From NCBI GenBank assembly GCA_021464415.1, contig CM038469.1, forward strand, positions 65,081,650 to 65,145,649: a stretch of 64,000 bases of DNA. Direction: 5' to 3'. The DNA comes from Lonicera japonica (lineage: Eukaryota; Streptophyta; Magnoliopsida; Dipsacales; Caprifoliaceae). Positions 28,301-40,300 of this stretch are shown piece by piece. Position numbers and translations under genes: made by a program. The notes under the pieces are model-generated. The model was not told where the DNA came from, did not search any database, and worked only from the letters and a program-made list of their open reading frames with translations. How positions within the stretch are numbered: the first letter of the stretch is position 1; every line of letters begins with the position of its first letter.

Positions 28301-31300
28301 CTTTTCCTTATGCATTAGACCTGATTGGTGACCTGCCACACGCTACCTTTTCCACATCATCATATTCCTTACTCTTCACCTTTTCCTATTAATCACGTGG
28401 CATAGGCTCTTTTACCGAAATATGTTGGAACAAGATATCAATGAACAAAATGAGCAAACCGACCTTTTTGATTCACAAGAACAAAGGGAAAATGATATAA
28501 GGAGGCCAAGGGAAAGTAATCACTGTAGCGCCTTGCAGGACAATCCAGAATTGGCGCCGAAGGATTCTAAAGGTACCTCTTCCGATTCTTCTCTTATCCC
28601 TCATCCACAGCAAATAATGCATTGGCAATAATTCCTTTCAATCATATTGAAAATAAAGGGGGAAGGGGGTCACTTAATGACATCCCCAGTCGGGTTGGGG
28701 AAAATAGGGAGGATTATGCAAAGGGGGAAACTACTATTAGCATTTCAGTTCCAAAAAAAGGGCCTTGTAATTTATCTTTTCTAACAACGGATGGGTGCGA
28801 ATCATCCAACGCCCAACATAGTACCCATACAAACATACTCGGGAGTCCATATAAAGATTCTATAATGAAGTGCCATCCTAATTTGCAAGCAATAAATTCA
28901 TACCAAAGCCACTTACCAGATAGGATTGGCGATACTAGAGAAGGAGTGTTGGAAAAGGGCATTGAGGGTGTCTTAAAAGAGGAAGATTGGAGAAATTTAG
29001 GGACTTGCTTCTTGAATTAAATTTGTCCTTAACTCCCATTCAGAGTAAGACAACCAAAAAGAAATCATCGGGCAAGAAAAATTCGAGAAAGGGTTAAAGA
29101 GAATTAAAGAATCTAGAATATGGATAAATTACGAGAGAGCGGGAGAGGGAGAGGGAGAGGAGGTAGGTGGGGAAGATAAATTTTACCAATGAAAATTATC
29201 TCTTGGAATGTGAGAGAGCTGGGCTCTAGATCCAAACAGGGGTTAATTAAAGATTTGGTCAAAAAAAAGAACCCAGATATAATTTTTTTCCAAGAAACCA
29301 AGAAAGAAACAATTGATTGGAAAGTTATTGCTGGAATTTGGGGAGTTAAGTTCAAAGAATGGGTGTCTACCTGCAATAGGTAGGTCGGGGGGTATATTAA
29401 TAGCTTGAGTGTGGTGGGGTCTTTCACGATCTCGGTTAAATTTTAAATAAGTCAAGGCGATTGTTGATGGTTATCAGGAGTGTATGGTCCTTGTAGGAAA
29501 GCAGAGATAAAGGAATTTTGGGATGAGTTAGCTGGCTTGTATGGTTTGTGTGGGGATAAATGGGTATTGGAAGGGGATTTTAATACGGTTAGATTTTTCT
29601 CCGAGAAGCGAAACGCCAAAAGGAACACAAGAAGCATGCATGATTTTGATGAATTCATTAGAGACACATGATTAAGAGATATCCCTTTAGGCAATTCACT
29701 CTACACTTGGTCCAACTTTAGGGAAAATCTAGTTTGTTTTAGACTTGATAGATTTCTTTTTTCTTGTGAATTGGGTGATATGTTTTCCCAAGTGAGGCAA
29801 GAGGCGCTTGTTTGGGTAGTATCGGATCATTGTCCTATTCTATTAGATACGAATCCTATAAAGTAGGGTCCTACTCTATTTAGATTCGAAAACATGTGGT
29901 TAGCGCATCGGGATTTCAAAATTTAGTGGGAGGAAGAGGAGGTTCAAGGGTGGGAGGGGTACAAATTCATGTCAAAGTTGCGAGGTGTGAAAAATAAAAT
30001 CAAAGAATGGAACAAGGAAGCGTTTGGTGATATTATATTAGAGAAAGGCGCGATTTTAAAGAGAATTAAAACTTTAGATGAGATGGATGGTAGAGGCGAA
30101 TTAAGTGAACAATTTATAAAGGAAATGGGCCTAAAGTTCGGTTGGAAGATTTGATTAGGAAAAAGGAAATTTCGTGGAATCAAAAAGTGAAAGTGAAGTG
30201 GGTAAAGGAATGGGATTACACAAAATTATTCCATGGAATTGCAAGTGGAAGGAGATCGAATAAAGTTTTAAACAAATTTAAACCGGAGAATGGGAACTTT
30301 CTTAAGGGTAAGATGAAATTGTGGGTGAAGTAGTAAATTTTTTTAGGAACCTATATTCCAAAAAAATTGGCCCGAGGCATTGAGTGGAGGGTCTTAATAT
30401 TTGTTCCTTGGGGATTAATGATGCAAATTGGTTGGAAAGACTTTTTAGTGAGGAAGAGATTAAGAGTGCAGTGTGGGAGTGCAATGGAGATAAAACATCG
30501 GGCCTGGATGGTTTTACTCTAAAGGTTATTCAAGTTTGTTGGGAGTCAATAAAGGCGGATGTTGTAAAAGTCCTTGAGGAGTTTCATGATAATGAGATTG
30601 TGAATGCAATAACAAATGAAACTTTTATATGTCTTATCCCAAAAAAGGTTGCCCTTACAAAAGTTAAAAGACTTTAGACCAATTAGCTTAGTGACTTCCC
30701 TTTATAAAATTTTATTGAAGGTCCTTGCTTTGAGATTGAAGGAAGTTATAGGAGATACCATTTCTAAAAACCAAGGAAGTTTTCTTGAAGGGTAGACAAA
30801 TTCTGGATCTTTCTTTTGTGGCTAATGAAGTGGTCGAAAAGATAAGAAGCAAAAATGAGGAAGGTATAGTGTATAAAATTGATTTTGATAAAGCCTATGA
30901 TCATGTTGATTGGGATTTTCTTAATTTTGTGATGGAAAAGGAAGGCTTCAGAAACAAATAGAGTAAGTTGATTAAAGGGTGTTTGGAGTCGGAAAATTTC
31001 TTGGTTGTGATCAATGGCAAACTGGAAAGAAAATTTGGTGCTTTAGAAGGTTTAAGGCAAGGCGATCCACTATCACCTTTTTTATTCATCCTTGTGGTGG
31101 ATGTGTTGAGTCGATTGATGCGCAAAGCGGAGGAGAAAGATGTCATAGATCCGATAGAGGTGGGTAGAGAGAGAGAGTGTGAGTATATCTTATTTGCAAT
31201 TTGCGGATGACACTATTTTCTTCATAAAAGGGGATGAACATAAATTTCAAAAACTCGTAAACATTGTGGATTTTTTTGGGCTTATTTCGGGGTTAAAAAT

Positions 31301-34300
31301 TATTTATCGAAAAGTGTAGTAGTGGGAATAAATTTTAGTAGAAAGGAGGAGAGTCTAGCAAGGGAGGTGGGTTCCTAGCCTATGAGTTACTTGGGTCTTC
31401 CTTTAGGCGAAAATCCCTATCATTTAGAGTTTTGGGAGCCAGTAATTGATAAGGTGACAAAGAGGCTAGATGGTTGAAAAAGAAATTGTTTTCTAAGAGG
31501 GGCAGACTAGTTTTGATTAAGTCAGTTTTAGATAACATTCCCATTTATTATCTTTCCATTTTTAAAATTCCGTCAAAAGTGGCGTCAATTATAGAAAAAT
31601 TGATGAGGAATTTTTTATGGGAAGGGAGCGAGGAGGATAAGAGGGACCACTTAGTAAGGTGGGAGGAAGTGAGTAAACCAAAGTCGTTTGGAGGTTTGGG
31701 AGTGGGTAATTTAGTAACTAGAGATAAAGCTCTTCTGGGTAAGTGGATTTGGAGATTCCCATCAAAAACTGAATCATTATGGCACTACATTATTAGAAGC
31801 AAGTATGGGATCCAAACAAATACGTGGGATGCTAATGAAGAGGGGGGGTGTTCTTACAGAAGTCCATGGAAATTTATTTCTTAAGGCCTTCCTTTATTCC
31901 TTCAAAACATCAAGTTGGGGTTAGGCAAAGGGGATAAAATCAGATTTTGGGAAGATTCGTGGGTAGGGGATGCTCCATTGTCAATTCGTTTTCCGCGCCT
32001 CTTCAATTTATCCTCATTTCATAATTCCTCTATTGATAATATGATTGTTCGGGACACTTCTTCGCCAATCTCTTGGAGGTTGGGCTTTCGTAGAAACTTA
32101 AATGATAATATTCAACTTAGAAGGGGGGGGGGGGGAGGGAATGACTATAGGATTTGGTCAAGGGATTCGTCGGGGATTTTTTCGTGTCAATCTTTTTTCA
32201 AACACCTTATTGAATCTATGCATTATGCTGTGGATGATAGATGGAGATTTATTTGGAAGGACGGTATTAATTCAAAAGTCAGATTCTTTGTTTGGGTGGC
32301 TTTTAAGAGGAAGCTTAATACTTGTGATTTACTCCAAAAAAGAAGGCCGTACTCGTGTCTATCTCCCCAATGGTGTGTTCTTTGCAAATCAAATGGGGAG
32401 GATTTTGATCACCTGTTCTTACACTGTCCCTTTACATATTTCGTGTCAATGAAAGTGTTTAAAGCTTTTCAAGTTCAGGTTGTTATGCCTAAAAGCTGGA
32501 AGGAGATTTTGAAGATTCAATGGATCCAAGTAGGAAACAAAAAGAGAATAAAAGTCCTGTGGAGGTGCATTTTCATGGTGGTCTCTTGGTGCATTTGGAC
32601 TCAAAGAAATGACAGAATTTTTTAGAACAAGGAGAGCGAGAAGGAGAGACTTTGGGATAGAGTGCTTTACCTATCTTCGCTTTGGGCATCTCTCTCTAAG
32701 GAGTTCTCCGGGTTGGGTGTTGATTGTATAATGCATAATTGGATTGAAGCCTGCTTATAAACCCCTTCCTTTTTGTTTTTTGTTTTTATCGCTGTCATGT
32801 TTTGATTGTTTCTTTGAGAGCCCTAGTGCATAGCTGTTATGGTTATCCTTTCGTTTTTTGGGTTCTCATTTGGGGACGTCTCGTCCCCTCTTCTCTTTTT
32901 TCTTGTAATCTTTCTTTTTGTGGCAATGACATTTTCTCTTTCTTATCAAAAAAAAACAAGCACTAATTAGAACTTGACTCCAATTCAGTAACAGATACAC
33001 TACCAAAGACTGTTTTGGCAGTGTAAATAGTAAGCAAACACGAAAAATCGATAAAAAAATAAAATACTGAAGATAAACAGAAAATGAGAGTTCAGAAGGA
33101 CCACTGAAACATCATTATCCCGAGAAAGTCTCTTTTCTATTTCTGTACCTCCTGTATTTCTTCCAACCGTATTTGTTTTCCTCCTTTTTTTTTGTGTGTG
33201 AGTGGGTGGGGCGGGGAGGGAAGGGGGGGAGATATTGGATACCATCACTAAATGAAAAAAGTTCATTTCACTTTGTAGACATGGAAATATAGGAGAGAGA
33301 CAGAGGCCTACCCACTTCCAGTTCTGGCAAAGCCTGATGAGGCCATATATTTTGTCCACAATAAGATGGATACCTACACATCAGTAGTTTGAATTTGAGT
33401 ATATTCTCGCTCAATAGATCATTAAAATGGAAGAAAAAAATAGGTCTACTCCAAAATTAAATCTTTGTTGGCCAATTTTACCTTTCAATAAGTGATGCCT
33501 CAGTTGTAGGTATATCTAACAATGGATTTGCATAGAAGGAGCCTTTCAACAGATCTGCATGAGAAACAGCATGGAGCACTCACAGGTACAGATAATATGG
33601 GATATCATAGAAGAAAAACTAAATCTGAGAGACAAACAAAGAATGAAGTTGAGATTTGTATATTCTATTTATAGCATGTGTATATTTAGGATATATTTAG
33701 AGAATCCTTATTAGAAGGAAACTCCTTAATACACTAGGTCTCTCTCTTGTATATATATTTTGTACCTTTCTACTCAATGATATAACATAATTCTCGCATG
33801 GTATCAGAGGATTCGATCCTCATATAGTAACCAAACCCTAGCCGTTGTGTTTCTATTCCAGCGTGTAAACCCTAGCCGTCGCGTATCAAAAAAAATGTTA
33901 CTGTTCATCCGAGCTACTGTTCACGTCGCTACTGTTCACATTTTCAAATCCACTTTTTCCAGATCGTCTCTCTAAGATCTGTGTTCTAGCATATTTCTAA
34001 TATATTCCCAGCATTAGTTTGGTGGTATTTTGACTTATACTACAAGACTGGTCCATCTCTAATGCTTATGTAAATCAAACTGGTAACCCTATTGCCTGTA
34101 TCTCTCGATCATCATCTCTTGGATCTTGAGTTTTTTATTCTAGTACTTTTAACCATATGTCTGGTAACAAGAATTTGTTCTTTTCTATTACTTATTCTGA
34201 TTCATTGTTTACTATTACCTTAGCCGATGGCTCTCAAACAAAAGTTAAAAGCATTGAACAAGCCAAACCCTTGCATACCTTGTCTTTAAATTATGTTCTT

Positions 34301-37300
34301 TTTGTGCCTGGATGTCCTTTCAATTTGATTTCAGTTAGCAAATTAACCCAAACCTTGCCTTATTCTGTTACCTTTGTTGCTAATTCGGTTCTTGTGCAGA
34401 AGCAGAGTACTGGAAAGTTAATTGGAGTAGGACATGAGTACCGTGGTCTATACTACCTCCCCCTACCATCAACCCCTGTAGCCTGTGTTGCTAGTGATCC
34501 ACCTGCACTCTTTCACCAGTGTTTAGGCCATCCCAACCTACAAAAACTACAAAAGATAGTGCCAAGTATTTCTCGTGTGTCATCTTTAGAGTGTGAGTCT
34601 TGTTAGTTAGGAAAACACATTCGTAATGCTTTTCCCAATCGTGTTAATAAACAAGCAGATTCACCTTTTTTTCTAGTTCATTCTGATGTATGGGGTCCTA
34701 GTCGTGTCCAGACAACTTTGGGTTTTCAATATTTTGTCACTTTTGTTGATATTTTTCCCGATGCACTTGGTTATTTTTAATGAAAAATCGTTCCAAGCTA
34801 TTCTCCATCTTTCAAACATTTTGCTTAGAAATTAAAACCCAATTTGGCACCACCATTCGTACTTTCCGCAGTGATAATGCACGAGAATATTTTTCATCGC
34901 CCTTCCAATCCTTTATGACTTCTCAAGGCATACTTCACCTATCTTCTTGTGCTCATACTCCTCAACAAAATGGAGTGGCTGAACGGAAAAATAGACACTT
35001 GATTGAAACTGCTCATACTCTCCTTATTCACAATCATGTTCCACAACGTTTTTGGGGAGATGCAGTCCTCATCGCTTGCTATTTAATTAATAGGATGCCA
35101 TCCTCAGTTTTAGAAAATCAGGTACCTCATTCTCTGTTATTTTCGCACCCAGCCTCTCTATCCTGTCCATCCTCGTGTCTTTGGCTGCACTTGTTTTGTT
35201 CATGACCTCACTCCTGGGAAAGATAAGTTACATGCCAAATCTCTCAAATGTATTTTTTTTGGGGTATTCTCGCTTACAAAAAGGTTATCGTTGTTTTTCC
35301 CCAGACCTTAAACAATACCTTATTTCCGCAGCCATCACTTTCTTTGAGAGAACACCCTTCTTTCCCTCTTCAGAGAGTGCTACGTGTCATATTGATATTA
35401 TTGAGTCCCCCATATCAAACGCTAATCCTATTTCACAGGTTGTGTGCTCTCTTGATCTTGTGGCTTCTACTGCAACTTCGCCACCTCCTTTACTTACTTA
35501 CCATCGCCAACCTCAACCTATATCTATTAAGAACCCCACCACCGAGCCTACTACTGAGACTATATCCGAATCCATCATCCCATCACTGGATCCACCGGCC
35601 TCATCTCCTACTCCAGTTAAGCCTCCGGTTTCGGCTCCTGACCTGAATCTTCCTATTGCCGAACGCAAAGGTATTCGTTCTACTCGTAACCCTCATCTCA
35701 TTTATAATTTTGTGAGTTATCATCGTTTATCTCCACAATATACTGCATTTGTATTGTCTTTGTCTTCTGTTTCTACACCTAAAAATGTAGGAGCCGCTCT
35801 TTCTTATCTGGGCTGGTGCCAGACTATGGTTGATGAGATGTCAGCCTTGCATTCGAGTGGCACATGGGACTTCGTGCCTCTTCCTCCTGGTAAATCAACA
35901 ATGGGTTGTCGTTGGATTTACACTGTCAAAGTTGACCCGATGGAAATGTTTATCGTTTGAAAGCCCGATTAGTTGCAAAAGGGTATGCTCAGATCTATGG
36001 GTTCTCTCCGGTGGCTAAGATGTCCCCTATTCGACTATTTATCTCTATATGGCAGCCATTCATCACTGGCCCTTTATCAATTGGATATCAAGAATGCTTT
36101 TCTGCATGGCGAATTACAGGAAGAGGTTTATATGGAGCAACCGCCTAGGTTTGTTGCTCAGGGGGAGTCTAATCTAGTGTGTCGCCTTCGTCGTTCTCTT
36201 TATGGTCTAAAGCAATCCCCACGGGCGTGGTTTGGACGTTTTAGTTCGGTTGTCCTTCAGTTTGGTATGGCTCGTAATGAGGCTGATCATTCTGTCTTTT
36301 ACTCCCATTCGTCTTCTGACAAATGCATCTACTTGGTCGTTTATGTGGATGACATTGTTATTACGGAAAATGATTAAGAGGGCATACAGAGACTCAAGCA
36401 ACATCTAATTCACCACTTTCAGACTAAAGATCTGGGAAAACTCAAATACTTTCTGGGAATAGAAGTTGCTCAATCCCGACAAAGTATTCTCATTTCTCAG
36501 CGAAAGTATGCCTTAGATATCTTAGAAGAAACTGGCATGACAAATTGTAAACCGGTAGAGACTCCGATGGATCCAAATGTCAAACTCCTACCTAATCAGG
36601 GGGAGCCGTTATCAGACCCTAGTAAGTACCGGAGACTCGTTGGGAAACTCAACTACCTCACCTTGACACGTCCTGATATCGCGTTCTCGATGAGTGTACT
36701 CAGTCAGTTCCTAAATGCCCCGTGTGATAGTCATTGGGAGGCAACTGTTCGTATTTTAAAATACATAAAGAAGGCACCAGGTAAAGGTCTTCTTTATGAA
36801 AGTAGAGGCCACACTGAGGTTGTTGGCTACTCTGATGCTGATTGGGCAAGCTGCCCACATGATAGACGTTCGACCAGTGGGTACTGTATTTTTGTTGGAG
36901 GAAATTTGGTCTTATGGAAAAGCAAGAAACAATCAGTTGTTTCTCTATCCACCGCTGAGGTGGAATATCGGGCGATGGCCAAAGCAACGTGTGAGCTCAT
37001 TTGGATGAAACAATTATTACAAGAGCTGAAATTCTTAAAGATTCAACAAATGAAATTAATGTGCGATAACCAAGTAGCTCTCCACATTGCCTCCAATCCA
37101 GTCTTTCATGAGAGGACTAAACATATTGAGATTGACTGCCACTTTATTAGAGAGAAAATTCTTTCAAGGGAGATAACAACGAACTATATGAAATCGAATA
37201 ATCAACTAGCTGATATCTTTACAAAGTCTCTCGGGGCCTTCGAGTCAATTACATTTGTAACAAGCTTAGAACCTATAACTTGTACGCTCCAGCTTGAGGG

Positions 37301-40300
37301 GGAGTGTTGAGATTTGTATATTTTATTTATAGCATGTGTATATTTAGGATATATTTAGAGAATCCTTATTAGAAGAAAACTCCTTAATATACTAGGTCTC
37401 TCTCTTGTACGTATATTTTGTACCTTTCTACTCAATGATATAACATAATTCTCACATAAGTAAATCAAAACACACCTGCGTATGTGCACTAATATGTGTA
37501 AAAACAACATTCAATTTCCCTCTACCTCTTTTACAACTATAAATGTGACAAATCATATAGCAACATTTTTAATAGCTTGCGACTATAATATCTATTAATA
37601 AGCACCTCCCATAGTTTCTCTTGGTGCCTACGTGCAACCTTGGAGATCGGTCAGATGCTCTAGGAGGCCTCAATATTCTGAATAACTTTTTTGAATATCG
37701 GAAACAAAAACAAATTTATAGCTTCAAAAACATAACAACCAAGCATGAAAGAGTGGGACCATCATGCCACAAAAAAAAAAAGAAAATGCATACTATCAAT
37801 TTTTATGAACGAAAAGTTTTTTTTTTTTAAAGTCCTCTTTGCCCAATGAAGGGCATTAGAGTGATAGCATAAATAACCAAAAAGATACAAAAGGAGGGGG
37901 ATACAAAAGGCCATCCCCAAGACCAAAACACAAAGAAATGCAATTGTTACAAGCAAAAGGAAATTGGAACATGGACTAAAAACCTAAGCACTAAAGTCCA
38001 CGAGGCAAATTCAAAAAGGGCAATAGAGGCCATAACAGTTTGGCCAACAAAAAATAAAATCAGGCCATAAAAAAAAGAGACAAAAATCAGTGCAGAGTCC
38101 TAGTATAGTACGCTTCTGAAATCCCAGCCACACCAACCAAAGTTCGACACCAAGTTTCTCTCCACTTGTGATAAGCTAAAAGAACATTTATGTTTTCCAA
38201 ACCCATTGAAGAAGCGAACCAAAGAGATGATGAAAATTTTATTAATTCTCACAATTCACTTATCCATTCCAAATTTTTCAAATGTTCTTATATTTCTCTC
38301 CAACCAAAAATTCCTTACAATGGCCCTAACCAATTAATCACACATCGCCATCAACATTCAGCCCTCTTCCAATTCCCAATCAAATTCCATCTCATAGATA
38401 GGAACTTACTCAAGAAGCTTATAACAAATTAATATGTGCCAAAAAGATCTAAATTCTTGCAATGCAATAAAATGCGAATAACAGTTTCCAAATCCTCCAC
38501 GCAAAGCATGCACCAAAGAGGATGAGGGTTCCTTTATCAATCAAATCACAAGTGCTTGTTTCGCCAAGAAGTGAAAATCATTTGTGGGTCATTCCACTTT
38601 TACCAGTTTCCATATTATCTTACGAGGAAAGTTGATAAAATGGAGAATCCCAGAGGATATCATAAGAAGTGATATGAGAAAATAATGGAAGGACATCCAA
38701 CTCAATTTCTTATCCAAACTATCACTAGTCAAAGGAAAATTATCAAAAGAAAGTAAAGATGAGAACTCTTCAAACTCCCTTTCATTTAGTGGTCAGATGA
38801 AAGGATAATCGGGCTTTCGGATTACAAAATACTATCCATATCCGATAAGCAAATCAGACTGAGACTAAATTCGATCCAGTAAAGCACTTGTTTTAGCAAA
38901 CAATTTAAGATAGATCATTCCTAATAATTAATTTGCCGAATCAATGCAAGAGTTCAGGTTTGTTTTGCTTCCATAGTTCAGAAGTGCGCAGAATGTTTAT
39001 AAAAATGCATTTTATTCTTCAATGTTGTTCAGTTGCAGAAAAAAAGAACTTTAAACATATAAAGCTCACATATTGTAAATCATCCTTACACTATAAGAGA
39101 AAATTAAGTCTATTCACTTCCTAAATTTGAAAATGTAGACTGGGAGAAATTCCCAAGACATAAATGAAAGATGCATATTTGCCTTACAAGTGTGTTAAAT
39201 CACCATCCCATTCACAAGCTTGAGCTGTCAGGTGGTGGGCCAACGACTTATATCATGCTAACAAGTGTAGGTGAAAGTGCTACACCAAATAATGCCATTC
39301 ATCAAAAACTATATCCTATTTAGCAATTAATGAGTTGCATCTTGAATAAATCAGCATATGACAATCGAAGTTTTCCTGTATACCACTGGACTGCAAACTA
39401 AATGCAAGAGACAGCATCCATGGCCTGAGATGTTTAAAGGCTGCAGATAAATTCTGCTAAATTAACAATGGTGTACCCACAAATTTGATAGGGGGTTGTC
39501 GTACCTGGTTTTCCAGATTCAAGCTTCTCTTTCCCATGGCTCCATCCAAAGTTGTACCTAAGGATTAGTATCCACAAATATATGAGTCTTACTTATTTAT
39601 CAGGTAGGGATCAGATATTGTATTGGGCCTCCGATATCAGAGTATGCAGGTTTGGTTCCTTTCCAGCCCCCCAAAAGAAAATGGAGATACCCAATAGTCG
39701 TGCAAAAATGCTCATTTTACCATCAACGGACCAAAATCTAACCACTAAAATGGAACAAAATATGCGTTTACCACTGACTGGCATGTGAATTCAATGATTC
39801 AAGGATTAGAATCAAGCGCCAGTTTTGTATTTACCTGCTATGAGGGTCTTCTAGTTCCCTTTTTACCTCTTCAGGAAGGCTGGCTAATCTGGTCAAGGAT
39901 AAATTTGTGTGAGTTGCGATGAGAGATACTTTAATCTTTCTCATTAATATTTGTCGAATAATGTGCGCTCAAACTAAACATAGAGAATTCATGGAAAGCT
40001 TATACCTAGGTGAAAGATGAAGGAGATTTTGACGCAATGAAGAATACCCAGGAACCTATAATGAAATATATTCAAACACAACGAGCAACCGCGCCAATCA
40101 ATAATATTAGTTACAATAGTCAACATGTTAAAGTAATTTCTAGGAACATATAAAAAGTTAAAAATAGGATATCTGGCCTTATTAATTTAAAAAAGGAAAA
40201 GAAAAAGAACTTGTTTCTGACATTTTCATTATCCCTTTGTGAATAGACCATAGGCCAAGCCATCTAAGTTGTACAGAAAATTTTCAGCACCTTTCATTTT

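Larger units (their letters stand above)
17785..32954 (+). mobile_element. L1-type LINE (plus backbone) carrying a nested inverted LINE and a gypsy element
   Basis: The plus-strand backbone consists of 17785-~18165 (ORF1 5' part) and ~28420-32954 (ORF1 end, ORF2, 3' UTR, poly(A)), about 4.9 kb in all. Between them lies about 4.9 kb of a related LINE on the minus strand, itself split by a 5.4-kb Ty3/gypsy element. A 16-bp duplication flanks the whole. It occupies nearly all of intron 7 of the oxygenase gene. The backbone begins inside ORF1, the usual 5' truncation. Confidence 0.8.
33647..37456 (+). mobile_element. Ty1/copia LTR retrotransposon, gag deleted, degenerate
   Basis: Two 152-bp LTRs (33647-33798, 37305-37456) differ at about 7 positions, mostly transitions. 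The primer-binding site tggtatcagag follows the 5' LTR directly, and a purine tract (ttgagggggag) precedes the 3' LTR. The order PR-INT-RT-RH is diagnostic of copia. Only about 290 bp separate the primer site from the protease, so gag is missing. It sits in intron 5 of the oxygenase gene, antisense to it. No matching target duplication was found. Confidence 0.92.

Noticed and set aside
33647..37461. Target-site duplication for the copia element
   Set aside because: The flanking 5-mers (aatga and taagt) do not match; none claimed.
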